Part shown: positions 21,801 through 33,371 of the stretch, one piece after another
Numbering within the stretch: the first letter of the stretch is position 1
How the letters are laid out: each line of letters starts with the position of its first letter
Assembly: GCA_037893245.1 (NCBI GenBank)
Contig: JBAIAA010000107.1
Location: 124,001-188,000, forward strand
Direction of reading: 5' to 3'
Source of the DNA: Crossaster papposus
Lineage: Eukaryota > Echinodermata > Asteroidea > Velatida > Solasteridae
DNA: 64,000 bases
The notes under the pieces: generated by a model
Told to the model about the DNA's origin: nothing
What the model saw: the letters and a program-made list of their open reading frames with translations, nothing else
Database searches by the model: none
Position numbers and translations under genes: made by a program

Positions 21801-24800
21801 CAAAAAATATGATTTTGTTGTTTTGTAGCATGATTTGAAATCAGTAACTATTCTTCCTTTTAAATTTCAATAAATCTCACCCTAGAGCTATTAAACGGAG
21901 CCTAGCTTTAATAATCGTCTTTCGTACCTGTGGTGGTTGTTGTTGTGGCAGTGGTGGGGTGGTGACTCTTGGCACTAGCAAGTTCTCTGAGGTTGGGCGA
22001 AAGGTAGAGGCAGTTGCCTGCTCATCGCTGCAGGGAAGCTGTATGAATGCAATACACATACACATATGAAAACAAAACTGATATGTGAAAGCCTCAGCAA
22101 GGTTACACTTTCAAAAGGTATTTTTTTAAAAGCTGGCTATAACAAGTTTCCCTCTTGATAGTGGACAGCTTGAAGCTAAGCTCTAATATAATATGTGAAA
22201 ATGTTATTTTTATTCTATATGGTAACACATGTTTGACAAGAATAAAATTGTATGGGGGAAAAAGTTGAAAGCTGGATTTCGGAGATTCTGACAAACAAAG
22301 GTCACGATGACGTCACTCGTTAGACTGAGTACTGTCTGACCCCTGCACTCATCCCGAAACTTTGCCATGCAGCAAGCAACTAGACGTCTGGGTACGCACT
22401 CTTTGTGAATTCTAACATATGGCGTATTCGGGTCATTGCATACATTATATGATACCCATCAAATTGTTCTTATCGCATCAGCTGCTTGCCAAAAAATATG
22501 ATTTTGTTGTTTTGTAGCATGATTTGAAATCAGTAACTATTCTTCCTTTTAAATTTCAATAAATCTCACCCTAGAGCTATTAAACGGAGCCTAGCTTTAA
22601 TAATCGTCTTTCGTACCTGTGGTGGTTGTTGTTGTTGTGGCAGTGGTGGGGTGGTGACTCTTGGCACTAGCAAGTTCTCCGAGGTTGGGCGAAAGGTAGA
22701 GGCAGTTGCCTGCTCATCGCTGCAGGGAAGCTGTATGAATGCAATACACATACACATGAAAACGAAACTGATTTGATTTGTGAAAATCTCAGCAAGGTTA
22801 CACTTTCAAAATGTAAAACAAAATCCAAAGCTGGGTCAAACATGTTTTCCCCTGGATACTTGGCAGTTTAATAATCAACTTTCCTACTGTACCTGTGGCA
22901 GTGGCTGTGGGGTGGTCGAGCCAGAGGGCTTTCCCTTCAACTTCTCTAAAATGCCTTGGCACATCTTTTTACTAGCTTCTAATGTTGGGTTTGGAGCTGC
23001 CCGCTTCTTCGCACCTGCAAGCTCGGTGGCCTTGGGGGCAGCTTTCTTCCCAGTTGCCTTGGAGACAGTTGTATCGGTGGCCTTGGGGGCAGCTTTCTTC
23101 CCAGTTGCCTTGGAGACAGTTGTCGTATCGGTGGCCTTGGGGGCAGCTTTCTTCCCAGTTGCCTTGGAGACAGTTGTCGTATCGGTGGCCTTGGGGGCAG
23201 CTTTCTTCCCAGTTGCCTTGGAGACAGTTGTCGTATCGGTGGCCTTGGGGGTTGCTGTCTTCTTTGGGGCAGGGTTTGTGATGCCATCAATTTGTTGGCA
23301 CACAGCTCTCATGGCATCTTGTAGTTCCTCTTGGGAGTCTGGACAAAAGGAACATCACTGTGGTTGTTTCTTTCTAATACTAGTGTACATTAAAAGTTTA
23401 AAATGTATGCACTTATTGTAATTTTTTATAAAAGAATACGCATAACTAGAAGTCCAATAAATACACGAAGTATGCCACTCTTGTATTCGCTCTTTGCACG
23501 GATTCGCCATGTGCATGTAGAGCATCGACTTCATGCTTCATTTGTATTGTGTTTGTGCATCTGTTTGGATGAAAGTGTCATTACATTACCATGACAATAC
23601 AGAGTTATATAATGCTTCTATTCACTGCTAATTAGGTGGTGGCTCGCAGTTTCCCCCAAAACAATGGACTTTTGCCATTGATGACATACATGTAATCTAT
23701 CATAGAGTGGCACTTCGTGTATGAACATGTAATGGACTTCTGATAATACACATTTGTTTGCATCTGTTTGTACTTTCTGGATATTATTTTAAGAATCTGT
23801 AAATATTAATTCACATGTAGTTTTTTGACAATACAAGGTCAAGTTCTGTTCAAGAAAGCTGCTATTTAATTTTACTTTTTAGGAAAAGATAGTTTTTAGT
23901 GTTTTTTTAGTTCAGTTTTGACCCTGGCTAAAACGAGAGTTTCAAGAGCAAAGTTTACTTCCTATTGACTTTTTCTATTTTTAAGAACCTGTAGATACAT
24001 GTAGTATTTTTACTTTGGGAGTTTTAATTTCACCGCCAACCCTCTCCATTTAAAAAAAATTGACAGTTTATTCAACTTTTTTGACAAGATTTTTCGTGAA
24101 TCTGTACGATTTTTTGCGATTTAAAATCGTTCTCGATGTTTGAGCGAGTATTTGTACACAGTAACAATAGGAAGCCAAGATGGCGGCACCCATTTGACAT
24201 CGCTATCTCTAGGCCCTATTTCTTTCTCTACTTCATGCTTTCTCTAAAACCACATTAATTCAAAACTCATTTACAATGTTTTATAGGGTAGAGGCAGTAG
24301 ACATTGGTAGATGTAGGCCTAGTTTACTGACATTATCAACAGCTCTCCACTGCTTCTTACCAAGTTACAAGTACTCCTAGGCCAACGTTACTACATCATG
24401 TATAATCATTCATTTGTGAGTAATGTAGCGGCATTATACATACACTTAATATTGACCAGTTGTGCCTTCCATACTTATGCTCTCCATACTTTATGTAAAG
24501 TGCATTATGGGTAAAACCATGCCGTGGTTGGCAAGATGGCGCTGATCGCACGTTTGTGATTAAACCAGTTCGTGTTTGTGTTTAGATATCAACAATCCTC
24601 TCGGTCTTGTGCGTCATATTAGTCATCCGAATCTGTAAAGTAACGTTAATCCCGTTACAGTAATATAACAAAATATGTAGCCTAGCCCTACCTTTAAAAA
24701 AAAAAAAATTGAATAAATGTACAAAATCGGCAAATTAATTTTTTTTCAAGAGAAACAAAGGCCCTATCTATGTCATGTATGTCATGATTTTCAACTTACC

Positions 24801-25103
24801 ACTTATTTTCAAAATCTTTGCGTTGTAAGATTTCCTCCCCGGCCCTTTCCATTTCACCATTCCAGTGGCCCCTTCCACGCGATGATCTTCTTTGACCACA
24901 GAAGACAGTGGCTCGATGCTGGTCAGCTTTTCGTCGACCCAGAAGACCAGGCAGGATTTTCTTTTTTGCTGGCTTAGTTTCGTGTTGACATCTCCAACAT
25001 TATCACGGAGAAGGTCGTTGACATCCAAATGCGAGGGAAACCCATGCGAGGTCATAGTGCACCAAACAATATTGATAATTTTACGCGTTCGATTGTCAAA
25101 CAA
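18816..25103 (-). CDS. BEN-domain protein of the CACTA element (9 exons, about 628 aa)
   Basis: Predicted exons in coding order: 25103-24800, 23338-22893, 22730-22617, 22038-21928, 21351-21238, 21119-20852, 20295-20222, 19931-19722, 19061-18816. All introns are GT-AG, all phases match and the total is 1887 nt (divisible by 3). Exon 1 has a small domain ending CLVFWVDEKL...VKWKGPGRKSYNAKILKIS, a pattern I associate with BEN-type proteins. Exon 2 holds four 18-aa Lys/Ala-rich repeats (KATDTTTVSKATGKKAAP), like a histone H1 tail. Exons 3-5 are three near-identical Pro/Gln-rich exons. Exon 6 is coiled-coil (about residues 403-440). Exon 8 has PPADPKPT repeats. Exon 9 (residues about 548-628) fits a BEN domain: LYPGVYVT, LLLTLFSRKQLSKS, ALPESAVQAVK. 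BEN domains bind DNA or chromatin proteins. The first ATG is uncertain; Met17 is an alternative. Confidence 0.75.
21196..22800 (-). repeat. 689-bp tandem duplication carrying an exon of the BEN gene
   Basis: Identical strings recur 689 bp apart (for example CTGCACTCATCCCGAAAC at about 21654 and 22343). Each unit holds one exon encoding LPCSDEQATAS...TTPPLPQQQQPPQ (38, 37 and 38 aa) with phase-0 boundaries. Adding a copy therefore preserves the frame. Two units are nearly identical, introns included, so the latest duplication is young. The third, at the high-coordinate end, diverges in its upstream intron. The tail of exon 2 (TTPQPLPQ) resembles the exon tail and suggests an older round. Confidence 0.85.
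23024..23262 (-). repeat. 54-bp in-exon repeat coding 18-aa Lys/Ala-rich units
   Basis: Four units within exon 2 of the BEN gene encode KATDTTTVSKATGKKAAP, one lacking a Thr codon. The unit length is a multiple of three and the frame is kept. Confidence 0.85.
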
Positions 25104-25925
25104 ATGTCATGTGAACTCGGCAGTCAAAAGAATTTGAATAATCACAATTGCGGACGTGACGTGTTCGACATGGCAAAAGTAAACGTGGCAGTTGGTCAAC
25201 CTCGGCCTCTTTCCTTGAATTCAGGCACGCGCAGAACAAGTTTCCAATGTTCATGTCAACTACTCCGTGGGCACGAGGTTGCGAATGCGAAGAACCTTGC
25301 TAGGGCCTTTTGGAAACCTTTGCTTCGTCTTTGGCTTTGCCTTCGAATTCCGAATCCCTGGGAAGCAAATAGAAATATAGAAGCAAATGGAAATAGTCTA
25401 ATTTTTGGGTTCACATCAATCGAGTGAATGTTTCTAAAGCACAACAGACATAAGAATGTGGCTGGAGATCTCGCAGTTAGGAATTTAAAATTGCCTTAAG
25501 CCAAAGACAAAGACGAAGCCAGAGATTCGAAAAGGCCCTAGGTAGTCTGGATACTTACTAGTCGCATACGTACGTACGTATCTGTATACAACAACGCGGT
25601 CGACTAGTCTGGTTTCGCGCCGAACCGTAGCGTTTTGGCGAAGTACATGTACATGTACATGTACCGTGTGCGTGGTAATACCACTGGTATGTAAAATGTA
25701 CACATATGCTGAAGGGCGCTAAAACACAAGAGAGCCGACGTCGAACGTACGACGTCCGTGGGTACGGTGTACATGTACGGATCACATGTACGAATTTACA
25801 TACACATGTGCACGGGTTGCACGGTATACGGGATCGCCCGCGCTCAAACATCGCATGATGTCATGGTTGTCTTGCTTCTAAATTTGAGGTAATTAGTGGA
25901 AATTAGGACCAACATCGATGAAAGG
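25104..25925. promoter_or_regulatory. Shared upstream region of the divergent CACTA genes
   Basis: The BEN gene starts at or near 25103 (-) and the transposase ATG is at 25926 (+), leaving about 820 bp between them. Within it lie an ACGTACGT run near 25568-25577, an ACATGTACATGT run near 25645-25665, and further ACATGTAC strings near 25770-25805. No clear TATA element was chosen. A bidirectional promoter is inferred from arrangement only. Confidence 0.45.
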
Positions 25926-28900
25926 ATGTCCACCAATCCAAGACCAAGGACGAAAAGATTTTATAAAGAACGGTTTCGGCACGAGGATCCTTTCGTGGCT
26001 GCACCCAAAACAACCAAATGGAGGTTGAGGAAAGCCGACATGAACCAGGACGATGCCGATGGTTCCGGTTGCAGTCAAAACGGTGTCGATGATGGCCACG
26101 GTAAGACAAATTCGTAGGCCTGCTTTATCCTCATGCATGTAGGCACAGGAATACATTTTGACTTAAGAACAGATCTAATGCACAACTGTAAGTCAATAAT
26201 AATATTAATAATAATGTCGATATGACAGAGGGCTCCTTTGGAAAGCAGTTTGTTAACTGAAAAGGACTACCCTCTTTAAAGATTACATTTACAATAAAAC
26301 AAAATATAAAAAAAATATAAAAAAGTCATAATTTGTCTCTGTTTGGGTTCCTACTGCAATGTGGAGAAACAGATTTTTACTTTTAGGCGAGAATTTACTT
26401 TAACTTAATTAAAATTTATCTGACAAAAACCTTAGCAATAACTGATCAGCTGTTATTTTAAAACCGGTAGGGCACGGGCATGACGTATTTCAGTACGTAT
26501 TTATTTTAAATTACACAGAGTCTGCAAACAAAATCAAACTTTTTTGTACACATGTGCTTGTTGCCAAGTATACACAGCTCATTTCAAAGGCTATTGTGTG
26601 GAGCTACTTAAAGAGAGCCCTGATTGGAAAATATAATTCGCAGACTCGCAGTTTCCATAAACATGATAAAGTTTCCATAAAGAAATAAATTGTGCACACC
26701 ATGAATAATGCCCTTTATCATTTGCTACCCCGTATACAGATAGCAAGGCCAAAGATGATTGCGTGATGACAGCCGTCCTATGTGTACAGAACACCACAAA
26801 ATCTGCACCTGCTATTATTACCGACACGGAAGACAATTTCATGATGGAACATGATGTCTCCTCGATCTCGGCAAGCTCGGAATCAAAGTCGGAGCCAGAC
26901 ACGTCTAAGACCGAGCACAACAAATCAACAAACATGACGGAGGAAAGTCGACTTTGCCATCCTAGTTCTAGTACTACACCAAACGTTATTAGACCAAGGC
27001 CGCCTACCCTTCTTTCTGCCAATGACGCTTGCAACATAGACACTTGCTCTAGTCCTCCCTGTGAGCTACTATGTGAGCTTACTGCGACTAGTTCCCCCAT
27101 CACGCACAATGAACAACATGAGCAACTTGTGTGTGGTACGGCACCTGATGTTGATATGCCTACATTCAACTTTGATAACCTCACAAGGTACATGCTTACA
27201 CATTTTATTTTTTGCAGGGTCATATTATAGACCTGCAACATAATGCAAAAGCACACTTTTTACCAATACGATGGTGCAGTGGTTGGTAAAACTAAAGGTT
27301 GGGGACGACGCACCGTGTGCTATCCATGCCCAATACAAGAACGAGGAGTTTCCCTGATCTATCAGAAACGTCAACAAAGATCGTGAATAGACATACATGT
27401 ACTAAAATGCAGCTCTGGCATTCGGTGTGTGCACAACGGTACAATGCAATTAACAACATAAACCATTTTAGTAATACACTCGCGATATTTGTTTTTGACA
27501 ATTTTCTGATTGATAGGGGAAACTTCATTGGGCTTAGAAAGCCCGCAGTACGTAGCCCTCACCTTTTATGCACCATGCTAAACACTGTGATATACATTAC
27601 GTTTCAGGTTTATTAGTATTACAGCTCACAAACTCACGCAGGTAGGTTTTGACCGGCAATCGTGGACGGGGTATATTGTCCGACCGTCTTCCCTCTTTTG
27701 TTTATACTCTAACGTTTTCGGATGATCGCCATAGGATTTGTACACGGGAAAAGATCGTGGACGTTGTGTCAATTGTGGACCCATTGTGTTTTTCCCAATT
27801 CTTTTGTCCGACGACCACGATTGCCGGACACCCACCTTCTAAGGTCTGTGGTTGAGGAGCTACCTGAATACCACGAATGTAGTACAAACTGTACAAGTTA
27901 CCGATATGTCGATAGTCTTCTGACAGAGTTACAATTTAGACTTGAATTTTTTGTAACACATTGTGTGTTATCGCGAGTTGTCGGTAATTAGTATGACTGT
28001 TTTGTTTTTTAATAAAACAATTCTGATTACCTCCATTGCAATTGCAGTAATAACTATAAACGTCATAAAACATGCAAGTGCAGCCAGCGGAGGCGATCTC
28101 TTGTAAAGATTGGGGACAAGTCAGTTTGGTTTGACCTACATGTATACCCCTTCCCTATGGCCCCAGTGAGGGTGCTGTTTTCACATTTGAAGTCAAATAA
28201 ACTGCATGGTAATTCATGGAATCATTTCAACTTCCTACATGTAGTCATTGTTAAGCCTATGACTATGTTTTGAGTCACACCTGTGACCAGAAGACTTATT
28301 TTTTTTATTTGCAGGTTGAAGGTTTCTATCGATGCCTGTACTGTGGACCCATGGGCAACAAACAGCGCTACAGACGTTGATCAGCAAGAGGGAATGGATA
28401 CAGCCAACAGAGTATGCATTGCTGAAGAGGGTAAGACTTACTTTTAAGTGGGTTGCAGGTAATCAGTAGGCTTATGACCCCTTTGTCGAAGCGTACAGTT
28501 TAGCCTGATGCGTGTGCGATCTAATTTTATAATATAATAGTTGGTTTTTTTTAACCTGGATGCACATTTTTAAAACCTTGATGCGCACGGACAAACAGTA
28601 TCACTTTCCTTTAAAAATTGTTCGTGATTATATTCTTCAGGGGCCAACATTAATTATACTATAACATTTTGAGAAGAACATTGTTTTTATTCATACCTTG
28701 GCCTCCCCTCAAGATCAAGATTGCTTTGATAATGTTTTGTTTACGGTCTTTTGGAGCTGATTGTAGGACTTTCAGTAGTGCCACTGGCCAGAAACAGCGA
28801 TGAATTACAATGGACATTTCGTCACCGACACCACGAACTGACACCCAGGTTTGACACGAGTTTACTCAGTCAACAAATCCGTCTACTTGAGGGTTTTTGG

Positions 28901-31900
28901 TATCATAAAACGTAACAATTCGTTAACTGCTGAAAAACAATTTTTATATTGTGAAAATACGCTTAGTTAATTAATAATTGAATGATTAAGACGGGTGCCA
29001 GTTCGTAAAAACGAAAACTGTCGCGTTTTCGGGGAGTGCGCGCACACAGTGCTTTGGTGCCGCCGTGTTGACAACATCGTGTTCTATTTATTTCGTAGAC
29101 AAACGTGATACGTATACACGGCGTAATACAACTAGCCCTGGGTACGTTGTATCTACAGTGCCAGTTCGTGAAATCTTTTTTACAGCGCGCCCTCGCAATT
29201 TCGTTTTCACGAACTGGCACTGAGTGCAGTGTCACTTCGTGAAACCGAAAAACGCCAGAATGGACTAATTTTTGCAAAACTCCCTAATAAAAATTAGCAA
29301 ATTGGGATGATTCCAGAAAAAAAACTTCGCTATGTTATACTTCATGGCACAAAATGATATATTCGGCAATAATATTTTTTTCAAATTTCTAGAATTTTTG
29401 GTACACATGTGATGCAGAGGGTGCCAGTTCGTGGTGTCGGTGACGATTTGTGTGTGAACATGTACACTTTAAGTGCTTGGCTGTGTGTAAGGGTACAATG
29501 CTGTTTCATTTTCAATTTCATTGGACATGTAGAGCAAAGTGTGTTATTTGCTTTGCTGGTAATAGCTAGACAACATTTTTTTTTATGGATTGTACCCAAA
29601 ACACTGCCAAACATATAAACTCATGGAAACTTTAATTTCATTTTCTTTTTGTTTAAATTTACCAGGCGCTTTGCTGTACTCCGAACACAGTCCTGATGAC
29701 GAGGGGTTAAGCATCGAGGATCAAACAAGACAAGACCACCAAGCTCTCTGTTGCAATAGTGATGAAGAAGATCCACGTAAAGTTCCTCAGGCTTTCAATG
29801 AAGACGATTTGCCACTCTTTCGTGATGCTCAAATTTCTAAATCAGAGAGTGCATTACTGACATTGACATTTGCGCTAAGGCATGATTTGTCTGGAGAGTG
29901 TTTAAGTGATTTGCTCCGACTCCTTGAATTACATTGTCCTTCACAAAATTCATGTGACACGTCATTGCATTTGTTCAGAAACCATGTCAAAGGGCTTAAA
30001 TCACCCGTTAGGTGTCACAGATTCTGTAGTAATTGCAACATGTTCATAGGCGAGGACAAGAGTATTTCTATATGTCCAAATAGTAGCTGTGGCAAAAACT
30101 TTTCACCTAGTGAAGATATGCCATATTTCCTTGAAATTCCTATAGTTGATCAACTGAATAATATGTTCAAACGACCTAAGTTTCATGAACATCTGCTTCA
30201 CAGGTTTAGTACTACAACCAAATGCACCAGTACCATTGCGGACATATACGATGGTTCACTATACCAACAGCAATGTCTGCCAGGGGGGTTCTTGTCGAAT
30301 ACTAATCACATTTCATTTATGTGGTACGTAGATGGAGCCCAGTTGTTCAAATCAAGCAAGGGAAGTTTGTGGGTACTTTACTTAGCTATCAATGAGCTCC
30401 CATATGCAAAAAGAATGAACCCTGACAACATCATACTTGGAGGCCTGTGGTTTCATGATGGAAAGCCTTGCATGAGTTCATTCTTAAAACCCTTCTGTGA
30501 ATCACTAAATGATTTGTATTCAGCTGGTTGCAATGTCTACTGTGTGCACTGTCGAGATGAGGTCACAATAAAGGCCATGGTACTTTGTGGAACCTGCGAC
30601 TTGCCAGCAAAAGCAGCTGTCATGAACATGACCCAGTTCAATGGTCAGTTCGGTTGTCCTGTTTGCTGCCAACCTGGGAAAGTAGTTAAAGCAGGTAGGG
30701 GTCACACTAGAGTGTATCCTTTTGATGTTGAAAACACTGACGGACCACTCAGAAATAATGCCGAGACAATTCAACATGCTGTTGAAGCTACAGCAACTGG
30801 AAAGCCAGTACAAGGCATGAAAGGTCCATCGTGGTTTTCTACATTGGAAGGCTATGATTTGATTCGAGGGACAGGGGTGGACTACATGCATGGAGTCTTG
30901 TTAGGAGTCGTTAGGCAACTTTTAAAGTTGTGGTTTACACCAAAATATTCCTCCTTGCCATTTAGTTGCTGTAAACAGGTTGATGAAGTTGATGAAAGAC
31001 TGCTTAGTATCAGACCACCTAGTTACATCACGCGTCTCCCAAGATCGATCAAACAACACGTCGCATATTGGAAGGCAAACGAGTGCAGGGCTTGGCTGTT
31101 GTTTTACTCTGTTCCTGCACTCTGTGGGGTCTTGTCAAACGATTATTACCAGCATCATCTACTCATAGTAGAAGCTATACATATACTGTGCAAGGTTGAA
31201 ATTTCTCAAGCCGATCTTGTACACTGCAGACGAGTCCTCATCCACTATGTTGCAACATTTGGGGCTCTTTACTCCGACAGACACATGACAATCAATGTGC
31301 ACCAACTCTTGCACTTGGTTAATGTAGTTCAGAACTTGGGACCATTATGGGTTTACAGTTGCTTCTCCTTCGAAAGTCTGAATGGAAAATTGCTTAAGCT
31401 GGTCCATGGTGCCAACAAACCTGTTCTCCAAATTGCAAATGCAGTGACAAGCATGCTTCGGATCCCCGAGTTGGGTGGGAGACTGGTACCGAATTCGAAG
31501 GCGGCTTCCTTATATGGACATTTCCAAGGTCGTGGCAGTAAACATCCAAGTGCTGTTGAAATTGAGCCCGAGATATACATGTTGGGGAAGTTGAAGATGA
31601 GCTCAAGTGATGAATACCTGAACGCAGTAAACAGAGCAGGGGCTGTTGCTACATCAATGTTCTCCTTTTTGCGAGTACGTGTCAACGACCGGCTTGTTTG
31701 CAGTTCCCAGTATGTTGCTTTGAAGAGCAGAGTTTGCTCTGTTGTTATGCTCCGAGATGGCAGTTTTGGAAGGGTCGAGATATTCCTGAAATGTTGTTCC
31801 TGCGATTGTTCTGGTCAATGTAATTGTGAGAGTTCACGGCCAAGATATTTTGCTCTTGTGAGGAAAATGGATGTTGCAGGCTGTGTTGAAGCTGGACTTT

Positions 31901-32091
31901 GCTGTGATGAATTGACTGGAGTATCTCTTCCACAAGTGCAGTTGGTGAGAAGTACATCTGAGCAATTACTTGCCATACAAATTGGAGCGATCAAGGAAGT
32001 ATGTGTGTATGTGTGTATTGGTTTGGAAAAACAGGACCTTCCTGATTTGGAATTTGTAGTTATACCTCCAAATTGCATAGAATGCGATTGA
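25926..32091 (+). CDS. tnp2-type CACTA transposase (4 exons, about 1054 aa)
   Basis: Exons 25926-26100, 26740-27187, 28315-28430 and 29666-32091 join with GT-AG introns and matching phases (1, 2, 1). The total is 3165 nt (divisible by 3). The start ATG (MSTNPRPRTKRFYKERF) is the first after an in-frame TAA at 25890. The N-terminus is basic; exon 2 is Ser/Thr-rich and acidic. Exon 4 begins with a short C-x2-C zinc-binding-like segment (CHRFCSNCNMF...CPNSSCGKNF). The transposase core has YVDGAQLF (Asp near 469), a central CDLPAKAAV (Asp near 558) and CFSFESLNGKL (Glu near 816); these are my candidate DDE residues. Blocks such as GLWFHDGKPCMSSFLKPF and FGCPVCCQPGK are typical of tnp2 family proteins. 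It should cut and integrate the element at its terminal repeats. No frameshift or stop is seen. Confidence 0.85.
27640..27836. repeat. Inverted-repeat element in transposase intron 2
   Basis: GACCGGCAATCGTGGACG near 27648 is mirrored by GACCACGATTGCCGGACACC near 27820-27836. Imperfect arms of about 20 bp bracket about 195 bp. Possibly a small foldback or MITE. The intron splice sites are not affected. Confidence 0.5.
28819..29446. mobile_element. Inverted-repeat element in transposase intron 3
   Basis: 28-bp arms, 28819-28846 and 29419-29446, match with one mismatch (core CGACACCACGAACTG). Related GCCAGTTCGT motifs recur inside at about 28996 and 29159. An inner hairpin has arms 29156-29173 and 29205-29222 (CAGTGCCAGTTCGTGAAA). 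Likely a non-autonomous element carried inside the larger transposon. Confidence 0.65.
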
Positions 32092-32621
32092 GTCAATATT
32101 GGCTTGCCATTTGTTTTAATGCCAGGTGACTGTAGTTATTGGAATATTGTATTTAATTATATCAGGGCTTGAGATTTTCAGACTTTTGTCTGAAATCAGT
32201 CCTTTCTATCCCAGAGAAAGACATCAGTGAGCAATGGAAGTTTCAGACCTTGCATTTAATTTCAGTCCTTTTACTAAATTGACAATCTCATCCCTGTTTT
32301 ATATTGGAATTGTGAATATTGGAATTGTAACCTCCTGTGGAAATCAATAAATCAACACTTGAAGAATGAAGAATATCGCATGATTGTTTTCTTGCAGTTG
32401 TTAATTTATTGGTTCAATTAGGCCCCACATTTATTTGAAGGTTTAAGACATTATTGAAGTTGGTGTTTATTAAAGATTTTAATTTTGGCTTGGTACATTT
32501 TGCAAGTGTGTACAACAACAACAAAGTCAAAGCAAGACCGTTTCACCAACTGTCCAGATAACTTTGTCCATTGCATTGCATATTATAGCATGTATAGTGG
32601 CTTTGGGAAAATAAGCTAAGT
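32092..32621 (+). other. 3' UTR region of the transposase gene
   Basis: Directly follows the transposase stop. AATAAA-like signals are present (TCAATAAATC near 32342). No other gene is seen before the right subterminal array starts. Confidence 0.45.
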
Positions 32622-32975
32622 TTCAGTCATCAATGAGGCATCATCTTTGATGACTGAAACTTAGTTTTTGGAGGATATGATGCCTGTTTGTTAGAAAATT
32701 TTGCAACAGTCATCCACTGTGATGACTGATGATGACTTTGATGCCAGTTTGTGATGACCATTGATGCCTATTGATGCTTCATGATGACCAAATGATGCCT
32801 ATTGATGACACTTTGATGCCTGAATGATGACCATTGATGCCTTTTGATGACGTTTGATGACTGTTTGATGACCTTTTTGCCCAGTGATGACCAAATGATG
32901 ACTGATGATGACTGATGATGACCAAATGATGCCCAATTTTACTCATGATGACCAATTGATGACTGATTTTTCTAG
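32622..32975 (-). repeat. Right subterminal repeat array of the CACTA element
   Basis: Arrays of TGATGAC and TGATGCC, the reverse complements of the left-end GTCATCA and GGCATCA, spaced mostly 3-10 bp apart and ending at the TIR. The inverted orientation of the two arrays is expected for transposase or accessory-protein binding sites. Confidence 0.85.
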
Positions 32976-33154
32976 TAGGGTAACCATCTCAGCCCCAGTC
33001 TAGAAAGTAGAGTTGTCTTGACTTGGAGCCTTAACTTAAGTGCGCCCTCTGTTGATATAATGTTTTTTAAAGTGCATTGCAACTGCTAAAGTACAAAAGT
33101 ACATTATAATAATGTCTTGGGTGGCTGGAGGGTTCACATCCTATAAAACCTTAC

Positions 33155-33371
33155 CCGGCCTCTGGATGTTATTCAGATAGTCCTGGGTTCGCCTCTCATC
33201 CACCTCAGCCTGTCCCTTCACATCCCCTTTGATCCTCTCCGTCTCCTGCGCTCTCTTCTTCCTCCGTCTGGCTTCCAGCCGGGTTCGCGTTTTCTCCTGG
33301 TTGCGCCCCTGCTCCAGGCGTTGCGAGACCTCAAAGCGCTTCATGTTCTCCTCATGCTCCCTCAATAGTTT
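33155..33371 (-). CDS. Probable host-gene exon, charged coiled-coil
   Basis: On the minus strand an acceptor (CGCTCTCACAG) precedes 33371 and a donor (GTAAGG) follows 33155. The frame is open, beginning KLLREHEENMKRFEVSQRLE and ending NNIQRP plus one base. It is very rich in Glu, Arg and Lys, and a coiled-coil is likely. GC content and codon use are higher than in the surrounding sequence. The gene is not recognised and no adjoining exon was found in the window. This is the best candidate for ordinary host coding sequence here. Confidence 0.55.

Larger units (their letters stand above)
17283..32980. mobile_element. CACTA/EnSpm-like transposon, about 15.7 kb, complete
   Basis: The left end CCCTACTAGAAAAATCAGTC at 17283 is mirrored exactly at the right end, finishing at 32980. 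TA lies immediately outside both ends (17281-17282, 32981-32982). The end resembles the classic CACTA...AGAAAA terminus. Inverted subterminal arrays of GTCATCA/GGCATCA occupy about 17290-17857 and, as TGATGAC/TGATGCC, about 32622-32975. Inside are a tnp2-type transposase gene (+) and a BEN-domain gene (-), transcribed away from a shared 0.8 kb region. Known CACTA elements make 2-3 bp duplications, which fits TA. Both genes have intact reading frames, so the element may be autonomous (inference). Confidence 0.85.

Noticed and set aside
22979..23421. Overlapping frames on both strands across exon 2 of the BEN gene (for example 22780-23421 +)
   Set aside because: They are shadow frames of the 54-bp repeat. 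Only the minus-strand frame fits the splice phases.
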